A stretch of 64,000 nt of DNA from CBFDBF01 sp050304615 (GTDB lineage: Bacteria; Pseudomonadota; Gammaproteobacteria; Chromatiales; Chromatiaceae), in NCBI GenBank assembly GCA_050304615.1, contig JBNLDW010000011.1, positions 1 to 64,000 on the forward strand, read 5' to 3'. Numbering within the stretch: the stretch's first letter is position 1; each line of letters starts with the position of its first letter. Below, in pieces: positions 25,272 to 36,066 of the stretch. Made by a program: the position numbers and the translations under genes. Below the pieces are notes generated by a model that was given only the letters and a program-made list of their open reading frames with translations, did not search any database and was not told where the DNA came from.

Positions 25272-27037
25272 CTGGACTCTACCTCCTGCTGGCCATAGCA
25301 CTGCTCCCAGTGAGCGGTCAGGCTGAGGATACGCCCTACCAACTCCAGGTAGAGGTGAATGGTAGCAACATACTACAACTGCATTGGGATATTGCCGATA
25401 AAGTCTACCTCTACCAGGAGAAGATCGGGATCATCATGCAACAAGATAGTGGGGTCTCTCTAGGGAAATTCCAACTACCCCCTGCCACTATCAAAAAAGG
25501 GGTCTTCCTACCCGATGGAACAATTGGTGATATTGCCGTCTACTACCATACACTGGATCTATCGGTACCCCTGCAACGCACTACCAAAGATGCGACCAAT
25601 ATTACCCTGCAGGTCAGTTACCAGGGCTGTTCCGATGATGGCATCTGCTTTCCTCCAGCCAAACAGCAGTTTGAGCTCCCTCTGCCTGCAGACGGTGGCG
25701 CTATCCCTAACGCTGCAACCGCACCACCACGGTCGGAGCAAGATCAGATTGCCGATACCCTTGCCAATGGCTCCACCTGGACTACCCTGGCCCTATTTTT
25801 TAGTGCCGGACTGCTCTTGGCATTTACCCCATGCATCTTTCCCATGATACCGATACTCTCTGGGATCATTGTCGGGCATGGCGCCGAACTCAACCATCGC
25901 AAAGGCTTTCTACTTTCTCTGGTATACGTGACCGCCACGGCCTCCACCTACGCTCTGGTTGGAGTAGTGGCCAGCCTGTTGGGTTATAACATTCAGGCTG
26001 ATCTGCAAAACCCATGGCTACTCTCTGCCTTTGCCTTGCTCTTCGTCTTGCTGGCCATGTCGATGTTTGGCCTCTATAAGCTACAACTACCAAGTAGCTG
26101 GCAGGGCCGCCTGACCCGGCTCAGCAACCACCAGCAGGGTGGCAACTGGACCGGAGTGGCCATTATGGGTGTCCTCTCCGCCCTGATTGTCGGACCATGT
26201 GTAGCCCCGCCCTTTGCGGGCGCGCTTATATATATCACCCAGACAGGGGATGTCATCCTTGGTGGGGCCGCCTTCTTTACCCTTGGTATCGGCATGGGCG
26301 TACCTCTCCTACTGATCGGGGCCTCTGCCGGTAAACTGCTGCCAAAGGCCGGTCACTGGATGGATACCATTAACGCGATCTTCGGCATTCTCTTCCTGGC
26401 GGTCGCCATTCTGCTGCTGGAGCGAATCCTGCCACCGCTGCTAAGCATGCTACTGTGGGGCGCCTTGCTGATAGGCTCGGCTATTTACCTGGGGGCACCA
26501 CGCGTCCTGCCTCAAGACAGTAGAGGTTGGACATATCTTCGCCGGGGGCTGGGGTTGGCACTGTTGATCTACGGCGTCCTGATCCTGGCAGCAGCGGCAA
26601 CTGGAGGGAGAGATATATTGCGGCCAATCCTGGGAATAGAATTTACCACCACACCCACACCTCCACAGCACCTCGTCTTCAGGCCGATCAAGACCTTAGA
26701 AGATCTCCGGCTGGAGGTTGCGACCGCACAGTCTAAGGGAAGGCCAGTGATGCTGGATTTTTACGCCGACTGGTGTGTCTCCTGCAAGGAGCTGCAGGCG
26801 CGCACATTCTCCGACCAGGCGGTGGCCCATGCCTTGCAAGGGTTTGTACTACTGCAATGCGATGTGACCGCCAACGATGAGAGTGACCGCGAGCTGCTCA
26901 GCCATTTTGAGATATCTGGTCCACCGCTAATCGTCTTTTTTGGCCCCGATGGAGAGGAGTTGCGGCACCTACGCCTGGTGGGATATGTTGATGCCGTCGA
27001 GTTTATCGCCCATATTGGCAAAATCGGCGAAAAGTAA
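25250..27037 (+). CDS. dsbD: Thiol:disulfide interchange protein DsbD
   Basis: A 595-residue inner-membrane reductant conduit with three parts: a signal peptide and periplasmic alpha domain (to about 160, with CSDDGICFPP), a central eight-helix domain (about 175-430, with TPCIFPMIPIL and VGPCVAPPFAG holding its redox cysteines), and a C-terminal thioredoxin-like domain with DWCVSCKE. It carries electrons from cytoplasmic thioredoxin to periplasmic DsbC/DsbG and cytochrome c maturation partners. Confidence 0.95.
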   Translation: MHHRRFITGLYLLLAIALLPVSGQAEDTPYQLQVEVNGSNILQLHWDIADKVYLYQEKIGIIMQQDSGVSLGKFQLPPATIKKGVFLPDGTIGDIAVYYHTLDLSVPLQRTTKDATNITLQVSYQGCSDDGICFPPAKQQFELPLPADGGAIPNAATAPPRSEQDQIADTLANGSTWTTLALFFSAGLLLAFTPCIFPMIPILSGIIVGHGAELNHRKGFLLSLVYVTATASTYALVGVVASLLGYNIQADLQNPWLLSAFALLFVLLAMSMFGLYKLQLPSSWQGRLTRLSNHQQGGNWTGVAIMGVLSALIVGPCVAPPFAGALIYITQTGDVILGGAAFFTLGIGMGVPLLLIGASAGKLLPKAGHWMDTINAIFGILFLAVAILLLERILPPLLSMLLWGALLIGSAIYLGAPRVLPQDSRGWTYLRRGLGLALLIYGVLILAAAATGGRDILRPILGIEFTTTPTPPQHLVFRPIKTLEDLRLEVATAQSKGRPVMLDFYADWCVSCKELQARTFSDQAVAHALQGFVLLQCDVTANDESDRELLSHFEISGPPLIVFFGPDGEELRHLRLVGYVDAVEFIAHIGKIGEK

Positions 27038-27154
27038 CATTGCGCCCCCTTACCTATGGGTAATATGTAGCTATCTAGCCCTATCTTGCAACAAATCTGG
27101 ACAAATTTGCTCCTATCGTGCAGAATCTTCGCAAAACCAGTAGGAGAGGAGAGC

Positions 27155-27604
27155 ATGGCTACAATCCTGGTACTGAACGGCCCAAACCTAAATTTGCTAG
27201 GTAGCCGTGAACCGGAGATCTATGGTTTCGACACCCTCGATACCATCCGCGAGAGTTTGGAGCCATTGGCGGCAAATAGCGGGCATAAGGTAGACTTTTT
27301 TCAAAGCAACGCCGAGCACGAACTGGTCGAGAAGATACATGCGGCCAGGGAAGATGGCGTAGCCTTCATGCTGATAAATCCAGCCGCCTTCACCCATACA
27401 AGCCTGGTGCTGCGAGACGCCTTGTTGGCGGCAGAAATTCCGTTTATCGAGGTACACCTCTCCAACGTGTATGCGCGGGAGGAATTTCGCCAACACTCCT
27501 TCTTCTCCGATGTGGCACAAGGCATCATCAGCGGACTTGGCGCCCAGGGCTATGAGCTTGCCCTACAGGCAGCGCTAAAGCATATTAATAATCAACCTAA
27601 ATAA
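27155..27604 (+). CDS. aroQ: Type II 3-dehydroquinate dehydratase
   Basis: A 149-residue enzyme of the shikimate pathway. It has VLNGPNLNLLGSREPEIYG with the catalytic tyrosine (Tyr23), NPAAFTHTS and FIEVHLSNVYAREEFR. Start ATG 27155 has AGGAGAGGAG directly upstream. The longer frame to 27086 is excluded. It opens aroQ-accB-accC, with 13 bases to accB. Confidence 0.95.
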   Translation: MATILVLNGPNLNLLGSREPEIYGFDTLDTIRESLEPLAANSGHKVDFFQSNAEHELVEKIHAAREDGVAFMLINPAAFTHTSLVLRDALLAAEIPFIEVHLSNVYAREEFRQHSFFSDVAQGIISGLGAQGYELALQAALKHINNQPK

Positions 27605-27617
27605 GAGCGAACAGACG

Positions 27618-28058
27618 ATGGATATACGCAAAGTAAAAAAACTGATCGAACTGCTCGAAGAGTCAGATATTGCCGAGATCGAGATACACGAGGGTGAAGA
27701 GTCGGTAAGGATAAGCCGTGCCTCTGCTCACGCCGCGCCCATCGCGATCGCGCCAGCACCCACCCCCCCCACTACCGCTGTCACTACAGAGCCTGCCGCA
27801 ACGACAGAAGAGGAGGAGATCAGCGGTCATCAGATTAAATCCCCCATGGTCGGCAGCTTCTATCGCGCCACTGCGCCAGGGGCGAAAAACTTCGTTGAGG
27901 TGGGACAGCAGGTCAATGTCGGCGACACCCTCTGCATCATTGAGGCAATGAAGATCCTCAATCAGATAGAGTCGGACAAGGCGGGCAAGATCAAGAAGAT
28001 TCTGGTCGAAAATGGCCAACCGGTCGAATACAACCAGCCTCTGTTTATCATTGAGTAA
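27618..28058 (+). CDS. accB: Biotin carboxyl carrier protein of acetyl-CoA carboxylase
   Basis: A 146-residue protein with an N-terminal dimerisation segment (MDIRKVKKLIELLEES), an Ala/Pro-rich linker (about 38-65) and a C-terminal biotinyl domain with EAMKILNQ, where Lys112 carries biotin. It supplies carboxybiotin for malonyl-CoA formation together with accC, 15 bases downstream. Confidence 0.96.
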   Translation: MDIRKVKKLIELLEESDIAEIEIHEGEESVRISRASAHAAPIAIAPAPTPPTTAVTTEPAATTEEEEISGHQIKSPMVGSFYRATAPGAKNFVEVGQQVNVGDTLCIIEAMKILNQIESDKAGKIKKILVENGQPVEYNQPLFIIE

Positions 28059-28073
28059 CGGTAACTTCCACCC

Positions 28074-29414
28074 ATGATTGAAAAAGTCGTCATTGCCAAC
28101 CGCGGCGAGATTGCCCTCCGCATTCTACGCTCCTGCCGAGAACTTGGGATCAAGACTGTGGCCGTCCACTCAGAGGCGGATCGCCGCCTAAAGCATGTCC
28201 GTTTTGCCGATGAGGCGGTCTGCATAGGCCCGCCCTCTTCCACGGATAGCTATCTGCATGTGCCGGCCATAATCAGCGCAGCCGAGGTTACCGACGCTAC
28301 CGCCATCCATCCCGGTTACGGCTTTCTCTCAGAGAACGCCGATTTTGCCGAGCGAGTAGAGAAGAGTGGCTTCATATTTATTGGCCCAAAACCGGAGACG
28401 ATCCGCCTGATGGGCAACAAGATCACTGCCATCGAGGCGATGAAAGAGGCCGGGGTACCAACGGTCCCCGGCTCCGATGGCCCGTTGGACGACAACGACA
28501 GCCGCACCCTGCAAATGGCACGCGATATCGGCTATCCGGTGATCATTAAGGCCGCAGGAGGTGGTGGTGGCCGCGGCATGCGAGTGGTCCACACAGAGGC
28601 GGCCCTGCTCAGCTCTATTTCCCTCACCAAGGCAGAAGCGGGTACCGCGTTCAATAACGATATAGTCTACATGGAGAAGTTCCTGGGAAATCCACGCCAC
28701 GTGGAGTTCCAAGTACTGGCCGACACCCACGGTAATGCAGTCCACCTGGGAGAGCGCGACTGCTCCATGCAGCGCCGCCACCAGAAGGTTGTGGAGGAGG
28801 CACCGGCACCAGGAATTAGCGAGGAGCAACGCAACCGCATTGGTGAACGCTGTGCCGAGGCATGTCGTAAAATCGGCTACCGCGGTGCCGGCACCTTTGA
28901 GTTCCTTTATGAGAACGATGAGTTCTACTTCATTGAGATGAATACAAGGGTACAGGTGGAACACCCGGTCACAGAGATGATCACCGGGGTTGATATCGTC
29001 AGGGAACAGCTGTTGATCGCAAGCGGCGAGAAGCTCTCGGTCAAACAGGATGATATCAAAATCAGCGGCCATGCAATCGAGTGTCGAATCAACGCTGAGG
29101 ACGCGGCGACCTTCATGCCAAGTCCCGGCACAATCACCCAGCTACACGTCGCTGGTGGCCCTGGAATACGGTTCGACTCACACCTCTACAACGGCTACAC
29201 AGTGCCACCCTATTATGACTCTATGATTGGCAAACTCATCGCCCATGGCGCCACACGAGATCAGGCGTTGGCACGGATGCACATCGCCCTTTCGGAGATG
29301 GTGATCGACGGCATCAAAACCAATATACCGCTACAGCAGGATATTATAAAAGATGCCAATTTCGCCGCCGGTGGTGTAAACATACATTACCTGGAGAAAA
29401 AACTCGGGCTGTAA
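28074..29414 (+). CDS. accC: Biotin carboxylase subunit of acetyl-CoA carboxylase
   Basis: A 446-residue ATP-grasp enzyme of standard length. It contains VIANRGEIALRILRSC, the glycine-rich ATP loop AAGGGGGRGMRVV, the ERDCSMQRRHQKVVEEAP segment, and EMNTRVQVEHPVTEMITGVD with the catalytic Glu and Arg. It carboxylates biotin on AccB. In many gammaproteobacteria prmA follows; here a DUF3426 gene follows after 15 bases. Confidence 0.97.
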   Translation: MIEKVVIANRGEIALRILRSCRELGIKTVAVHSEADRRLKHVRFADEAVCIGPPSSTDSYLHVPAIISAAEVTDATAIHPGYGFLSENADFAERVEKSGFIFIGPKPETIRLMGNKITAIEAMKEAGVPTVPGSDGPLDDNDSRTLQMARDIGYPVIIKAAGGGGGRGMRVVHTEAALLSSISLTKAEAGTAFNNDIVYMEKFLGNPRHVEFQVLADTHGNAVHLGERDCSMQRRHQKVVEEAPAPGISEEQRNRIGERCAEACRKIGYRGAGTFEFLYENDEFYFIEMNTRVQVEHPVTEMITGVDIVREQLLIASGEKLSVKQDDIKISGHAIECRINAEDAATFMPSPGTITQLHVAGGPGIRFDSHLYNGYTVPPYYDSMIGKLIAHGATRDQALARMHIALSEMVIDGIKTNIPLQQDIIKDANFAAGGVNIHYLEKKLGL

Positions 29415-29429
29415 CCGGCACACCTTACA

Positions 29430-30395
29430 ATGTACACCCAGTGTTCATACTGCCAGACTATATTTCGGGTTCGCGCTGAACAGCTGCGGGTGGCGCAGGG
29501 AAAGGTTCGCTGTAGCCGCTGCAACCAGGCCTTCAATGCTGTTAAAAATCTGCGGGAATCACCCCACCCAGAGGAAGAAGAGGAGTGGCCAGAGTCACTG
29601 CTGATTACCCCAGCCATGACATCTCCACTGGCATCAGAATTTACCCCCAAGGCCTCCAAGATCGAGTTTGAGATCACCACCCAGCTACTAAAAGAGTCAA
29701 GTGAGGAGGACACACAGGAGATCATAGCAACTGAGCAACCTGATGCCGATTCTCCCACTGAGTATGAGGAAGATATAGATCCGCCTGAAGAGGAGCAGGA
29801 GAGCGACACTGTAGAGCTAATATCAAACCTACCCTTTGATCTACCAAATGACCTGCAACCTATTGAACCATCCTCAAGGACAGAGTTGTCACTGGAGGAG
29901 CTGGCCGAGGGGGCAGAACAACCCGGTAACAAGTGGCTCATCTGGGCCATTGGGGTAGTGCTGCTGCTGGCTATAGTCATCGGCCAACTGACCTGGTTCA
30001 AACGACATGAGATGATTCACCATCCAGAGGGGCGCGTATTGGTCGGACTCCTCTGCCAATGGGTCGATTGCCAGCTACCACCACAACGCGCACCCGGGGC
30101 AATAAAAGTGCTAAACCGCTCCATCTCCCTGCATCCAGATGTGGCCGGTGCCCTGCAGATCAAACTCACATTTGCCAACCAGGCCGACTTCTCCCAACCC
30201 TATCCAATCCTGCAGATCAGCCTCTTCGCCAAAGATGAGAAGCTGGTTGTACAACGTCGTTTTCAACCAGCAGAGTATCTATCTCGTCCACTAAAAAAGG
30301 GAGAGGTACTACAGCCAGCTGAGGCCATTATGGTCACAATGGCGTTTGAAGACCCAGGCGAAGGGGTGACCGGATTCAAACTGGAATTTTTCTAG
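29430..30395 (+). CDS. Zinc-ribbon plus DUF3426 membrane protein
   Basis: A 321-residue protein. A zinc ribbon at the N-terminus (CSYC at 5-8, CSRC near 33) is followed by a long acidic linker rich in Glu and Asp (about 48-155), one membrane helix (LIWAIGVVLLLAIVIGQLTW near 175-195) and a C-terminal DUF3426 domain with VLNRSISLHPDVAGALQIKL. The role is unknown. The position between accC and dusB-fis is conserved in gammaproteobacteria, usually with prmA between accC and this gene. Confidence 0.85.
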   Translation: MYTQCSYCQTIFRVRAEQLRVAQGKVRCSRCNQAFNAVKNLRESPHPEEEEEWPESLLITPAMTSPLASEFTPKASKIEFEITTQLLKESSEEDTQEIIATEQPDADSPTEYEEDIDPPEEEQESDTVELISNLPFDLPNDLQPIEPSSRTELSLEELAEGAEQPGNKWLIWAIGVVLLLAIVIGQLTWFKRHEMIHHPEGRVLVGLLCQWVDCQLPPQRAPGAIKVLNRSISLHPDVAGALQIKLTFANQADFSQPYPILQISLFAKDEKLVVQRRFQPAEYLSRPLKKGEVLQPAEAIMVTMAFEDPGEGVTGFKLEFF

Positions 30396-30660
30396 AGCTC
30401 TGCCAGGCTCCAAGCCATATGAGATGGCGGTACTGGAAACATTGCCTAAAATATGGGTTTTCTGGAAGTTGCTGAAAAATCAACAAAAAATATGCTTGCT
30501 TTTTCTAGGTGCGTGGTGTAGGGTGACTCGCGATGCAAGTTTTTTCTATCAGTAGCGGTTCTGGTTGGGTACTCGAGAATAGCACAATCCTTCCGCATTA
30601 TCCCTAGTATAAACCTGCACGTATCGTTGTTTATTTTAATTTGTTATAGAGGTAACCAGT
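30396..30660 (+). promoter_or_regulatory. Long leader region of the cold-shock gene
   Basis: This 265-base gap in front of cspA contains no gene. Its second half is AT-rich with T-runs, and GAGGTAAC precedes the ATG as ribosome-binding site. Long structured 5' untranslated regions are the known thermosensor of cspA-type genes, so this is probably promoter plus leader. I could not fix the transcription start. Confidence 0.45.
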
Positions 30661-30864
30661 ATGGCTACAGGTACAGTAAAGTGGTTTAACGACAGCAAGG
30701 GTTTTGGTTTTATTGCCCCTTCCGATGGTAGTGATGACGTATTTGTACATCACTCCGCAATTCAGGCAGAAGGCTTCAAGTCTCTGGCTGAAGGGCAGAC
30801 CGTGACCTTTGATATCGAGCAAGGACCGAAAGGACCCAGCGCAGCAAATGTCGTGGCCCAGTAA
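30661..30864 (+). CDS. cspA: CspA-family cold-shock protein
   Basis: A 67-residue OB-fold RNA chaperone. RNP1 (KGFGFIAP) and RNP2 (DVFVHHSAI) are both intact, with KWFNDSKG in front and GPSAANV at the end. It melts RNA secondary structure in the cold or in stationary phase. It lies between the accBC-DUF3426 and dusB-fis units with its own leader and terminator, so it is an independent transcription unit inserted in an otherwise conserved order. Confidence 0.93.
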   Translation: MATGTVKWFNDSKGFGFIAPSDGSDDVFVHHSAIQAEGFKSLAEGQTVTFDIEQGPKGPSAANVVAQ

Positions 30865-30890
30865 AAGCCATCCCTAATTTAGGGTAAAGA

Positions 30891-30918
30891 AGCCCCGCTC
30901 TTGAGCGGGGCTTTTTTT
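30891..30918 (+). terminator. Intrinsic terminator of cspA
   Basis: AGCCCCGCTC (30891-30900) pairs with GAGCGGGGCT (30903-30912) and is followed by a run of seven T. It lies 26 bases behind the cspA stop. A smaller CCCTAATTTAGGG hairpin precedes it (30872-30884). Confidence 0.93.
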
Positions 30919-31273
30919 ATTATGTACAGGATGTACGGTACGCCGCGGGCGCAGGGACGCGCAGGAGCGGCGCATCCAAAGTACGGGCTCACTGGTAACT
31001 GCTCCTGCGGACAATACTGTATGGGGTTATCCTGTATTTAGACTCCCCCTCCTAACCTCCCCCGCAAGCGGGGGAGGGATAGATGGAGCCACGAATGCCC
31101 AGGGACGGGCTGTATGCCGCGAGAGGCAAGGACGATGTACAGGATGTACAAGTGTCGCGGTAGGCCAGGGATATGCACGACCGGCCGGAACAGCTAGTAC
31201 CCCCTACCAAACCCTGGATCATGCCCCCATATAGGGCGTATCATTAATAGCTTTTCCACCACAACCAGCAAAC
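30919..31273. repeat. Non-coding repeat-bearing region between cspA and dusB
   Basis: No gene is seen in this 355-base stretch. ATGTACAGGATGTAC occurs twice (30922-30936 and 31135-31149), each copy being itself a tandem of ATGTAC, and a G+C-rich hairpin lies between them: CCTCCCCCGC (31056-31065) with GCGGGGGAGG (31068-31077), preceded by a partial copy CCCCCTCC. The flanking sequence is rich in CGGG/CCGC words. It looks like one or two short dispersed repeats. The dusB-fis promoter should lie in the last 100 bases. Confidence 0.5.
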
Positions 31274-32251
31274 ATGCAGATCGGCCCATATCAACTTGAA
31301 AACAACCTGATCGCCGCCCCTATGGCAGGGATAAGCGACCGTCCGTTCCGTCAGCTATGTCGGAAAATGGGAGCGGGCCTGGCTGTATCTGAGATGATCT
31401 CCTCCAACTCGTCCCTGCGCGCCTCCAGTAAGACCATGCGCCGTCTTGATTTTGACGGCGAACCAGGCCCAGTTGCGGTTCAAATCATGGGCTCCGATCC
31501 GCAGATCATGGCCCAGGCCGCCAGCGTCAATGTGGCCCACGGTGCAGACATCATCGATATCAATATGGGCTGTCCGGCGAAGAAGGTCTGCAGGGTCGAT
31601 GCGGGCTCCGCCCTACTGCGGGATGAGCTTAAAGTAGCCCGCATTCTCGAGGCTGTAGTGCAGGGCTGCAATGTACCGGTGACCCTGAAGATTCGTACCG
31701 GCTGGGACCGGAACAACCGCAATGGGGTAGCTGTCGCCAGGATCGCAGAGGAGTCCGGTATCCAGGCGTTGACAGTACATGGTCGCACCCGCGCTTGCGG
31801 CTTCTCTGGGGAGGCGGAGTACGAGACCATCGGCACGATCCGACAGGCCATCTCCATCCCGGTGATCGCGAATGGTGACATCGACAGCCCGGAAAAGGCA
31901 AAAAATGTCTTGGCAATTACCGGAGCAGCAGGCATCATGATAGGCCGTGCTGCGCGGGGGCGCCCATGGATATTTCGTGAGATTGCACACTACCTCACGC
32001 ATGGAGAGAAGTTACCACCACCCTCTCCGGAATGGATCCGCTCTCTGCTGCTGGAGCACATGGATAATCTGTATAGTTTTTACGGGGAATATCAGGGGAT
32101 TAGGGTCGCGCGCAAACACATCGCATGGTACAGCAAGTGTCTGCCGGGAAGTGCCCAGTTCAGAAAAGAGATTAATCAAGCAACAGACCCACAACAGCAG
32201 ACCGCACTGGTCGATCGTTTTTTTGGGTATCTGGAGATTGATGCAGAATAG
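31274..32251 (+). CDS. dusB: tRNA-dihydrouridine synthase B
   Basis: A 325-residue flavoenzyme. Landmarks are NNLIAAPMAGISDRPFR, SEMISSNS, INMGCPAKKVCR with the catalytic cysteine (CPAKKV), VTLKIRTGWD, LTVHGRTR and GRAARGRPWIF. It reduces uridines in the tRNA D-loop. It forms the conserved dusB-fis operon with the next gene, 14 bases downstream. Confidence 0.95.
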   Translation: MQIGPYQLENNLIAAPMAGISDRPFRQLCRKMGAGLAVSEMISSNSSLRASSKTMRRLDFDGEPGPVAVQIMGSDPQIMAQAASVNVAHGADIIDINMGCPAKKVCRVDAGSALLRDELKVARILEAVVQGCNVPVTLKIRTGWDRNNRNGVAVARIAEESGIQALTVHGRTRACGFSGEAEYETIGTIRQAISIPVIANGDIDSPEKAKNVLAITGAAGIMIGRAARGRPWIFREIAHYLTHGEKLPPPSPEWIRSLLLEHMDNLYSFYGEYQGIRVARKHIAWYSKCLPGSAQFRKEINQATDPQQQTALVDRFFGYLEIDAE

Positions 32252-32265
32252 GTCTGGAGAACAGT

Positions 32266-32526
32266 ATGGCCAAGCCGGCCAATAAAAAGAAAACACAAAA
32301 CGAACCGCTGCATGCATGCGTACAAGAGGCCCTGACTAGCTACTTCAAGCAGATGAATGGCCACGCGGTCAGCGACCTCTATCGGATGGTGATCTCTGAG
32401 GTTGAGAGGCCCCTGCTGGAGACCGTGATGCAGGAGATGGAGGGCAACCAGAGCCGGGCCGCAGCCATTCTGGGCATCAGCCGCAGCACCCTGCGGAAAA
32501 AACTAGCGATGTATAACCTCGATTAG
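32266..32526 (+). CDS. fis: Nucleoid-associated regulator Fis
   Basis: An 86-residue protein with the C-terminal helix-turn-helix NQSRAAAILGISRSTLRKKL, identical in layout to Fis and the NtrC output domain. The N-terminal part is shorter than in enteric Fis (98 residues). It bends DNA and activates stable RNA promoters in fast growth. Expression is probably through the dusB promoter. Confidence 0.94.
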   Translation: MAKPANKKKTQNEPLHACVQEALTSYFKQMNGHAVSDLYRMVISEVERPLLETVMQEMEGNQSRAAAILGISRSTLRKKLAMYNLD

Positions 32527-32621
32527 CTAAAACCGCGTTACAATAGGCGGCTCTTATTCGATATAGCCCGTGGCATCTGTCCGGGCTGACCGTTAAACAC
32601 CTACAGCACAGAGATTCAGAC

Positions 32622-34181
<1,560 letters not shown>

Positions 34182-34222
34182 TCAGGCATCCAGGAAGAGA
34201 CCCAAAGGCGCGGAGCAACTCT

Positions 34223-35506
34223 ATGAACATCTTGGTAATCGGTAGCGGCGGGCGCGAACATGCCCTGGCCTGGAAGGCTGCTCAATCCCCCATGGCAGAT
34301 ACTGTATACGTGGCCCCCGGCAATGCCGGTACGGCACTGGAGCCGAAACTGGAGAATGTGGATATCGGGGTAGAGGATATCGACGCCCTGATCGACTTTG
34401 CCCAGAACAACAACATTGGCCTCACCATCGTTGGTCCAGAGGGGCCTCTGGTGATCGGTGTAGTGGATGCCTTCACCCAGGCCGGACTAAAATGTTTCGG
34501 CCCCACCCAAGGTGCGGCCCAGTTGGAGGGATCCAAATCATTCACCAAGGATTTCCTGGCCCGCCACAACATCCCTACCGGCTCCTACCAGACATTCACC
34601 GATCAGGATCAGGCCCTGGACTATCTACACAAGCAGGGCGCACCCATCGTAGTCAAGGCGGATGGCCTGGCCGCCGGCAAGGGGGTGATCGTCGCCATGG
34701 ATCTTGCAACAGCCGAGGCGGCAATTAAGGACATGCTATCCGGCAACGCCTTTGGCGAGGCGGGCCACCGGGTGGTAATCGAGGAGTTTCTGGATGGAGA
34801 AGAGGCGAGCTTCATCGTCATGGCCGACGGCAAACATGTGCTGCCGATGGCCACCAGCCAGGACCACAAGCGGGCGGGCGAAGGCGACACCGGTCCCAAC
34901 ACCGGCGGCATGGGCGCCTACTCCCCTGCCCCGGTAGTCACTGACACGGTCTACCAGCGCATCATGGATGAAGTGATACTTCCGACCGTGAAGGGCATGG
35001 CAGCCGAAGGGCTACCCTACACCGGGTTTCTCTATGCCGGCCTTATGATCATGGCCGACGGCACCCCCAAGGTGATCGAATACAACTGCCGCTTTGGTGA
35101 TCCCGAGACCCAGCCCATCATGCTACGTATGCAGTCTGATCTGGTGGCCCACTGCCTGGCGGCTATTGACGTCAATCTAGATAACGAAACTGCACAGTGG
35201 GATCAACGCGCCTCTCTCGGTGTAGTACTGGCAGCTGACGGCTATCCCGGCAGCTACGGCAAGGGCGCCGAGATAACCGGCCTGCCCCAGGGTGAAGAGG
35301 ATGGGCTGAAGGTATTTCACGCCGGAACTGCACTGCAAGATGGCAAGGTGGTCACCTCGGGCGGACGGGTGCTCTGCGCTACCGCACTTGGCAACACCGT
35401 CAGCGAGGCACAACAACGCGCCTACGAACTCACCCGACAGATCAACTGGGACGGTGTTTACTACCGTAGCGACATCGGCTACCGCGCCGTAGCACGTGAG
35501 ACCTGA
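34223..35506 (+). CDS. purD: Phosphoribosylamine-glycine ligase
   Basis: A 427-residue ATP-grasp ligase for the second step of purine synthesis. It shows NILVIGSGGREHALAWK, VVKADGLAAGKGVIVA, SQDHKRAGEGDTGPNTGGMG and YNCRFGDPETQ. It is complete and of normal length, in the usual purH-purD order. Confidence 0.97.
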   Translation: MNILVIGSGGREHALAWKAAQSPMADTVYVAPGNAGTALEPKLENVDIGVEDIDALIDFAQNNNIGLTIVGPEGPLVIGVVDAFTQAGLKCFGPTQGAAQLEGSKSFTKDFLARHNIPTGSYQTFTDQDQALDYLHKQGAPIVVKADGLAAGKGVIVAMDLATAEAAIKDMLSGNAFGEAGHRVVIEEFLDGEEASFIVMADGKHVLPMATSQDHKRAGEGDTGPNTGGMGAYSPAPVVTDTVYQRIMDEVILPTVKGMAAEGLPYTGFLYAGLMIMADGTPKVIEYNCRFGDPETQPIMLRMQSDLVAHCLAAIDVNLDNETAQWDQRASLGVVLAADGYPGSYGKGAEITGLPQGEEDGLKVFHAGTALQDGKVVTSGGRVLCATALGNTVSEAQQRAYELTRQINWDGVYYRSDIGYRAVARET

Positions 35507-35536
35507 TTCGTTCGGTATCGCTTGGCGACAATCAGC

Positions 35537-36028
35537 CTATAACCAGCGTCGTACCCGCTGCAGGTAGTTCATATAGGGCTCCCCAAACTTCCTAACCAGC
35601 GCAATCTCCTCGGGCATTATCTGTAGATGATTCATCATGGTTACAAACAGCGGCAGAGTAACAAAACCAACAAGGTTGCCAACAAAGATTGCCCAACCGG
35701 TCAGTGACAGCAGCAGACCCAGATACATCGGGTTGCGGCTATAGCGATAGATACCAAAGATGACTAGCCGGTCGGCCCGATCCGGATAAAACGGATTGAA
35801 CGAGGTCTTATGAGTGTAAAACTGAGCAAGCGCGGTCAAATCTATACTCACCCCAATCACAATAAGCACGATGCCCACTCGATTATACGGCGGCTGCAGC
35901 AGACTCAGCGACGGCAGCAGCTTGTCCAACCCCCAGATGATCAGGGCCGTTATCAGGCCATAAACAGGGGGCGGGATCTTGGTCTCGAAAAATGATTTAA
36001 CACTCATGTACGGATATAGTACATACAC
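35537..36028 (-). CDS. Isoprenylcysteine carboxyl methyltransferase-like membrane protein
   Basis: A 163-residue membrane protein with about four helices and the ICMT/PEMT-type C-terminal motif: GIYRYSRNPMYLGLLLSLTG, then EE (MPEEIALVRKFGEPYMNYLQRVRRW). Bacterial members of this family are predicted SAM-dependent methyltransferases of unknown substrate. ATG 36028 has GGAAG upstream; ATG 36007 (MSVKSF) is an alternative. It is convergent with purD and divergent from the MFS gene. Confidence 0.82.
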   Translation of the reverse strand: MYVLYPYMSVKSFFETKIPPPVYGLITALIIWGLDKLLPSLSLLQPPYNRVGIVLIVIGVSIDLTALAQFYTHKTSFNPFYPDRADRLVIFGIYRYSRNPMYLGLLLSLTGWAIFVGNLVGFVTLPLFVTMMNHLQIMPEEIALVRKFGEPYMNYLQRVRRWL

Positions 36029-36066
36029 TAACTTCCGCAGTCACTGTCGGCGTTAATCTACCTTAC

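Noticed and set aside
28329..29072. 247-residue minus-strand frame opposite accC
   Set aside because: Antisense shadow of a highly conserved gene; no independent evidence.
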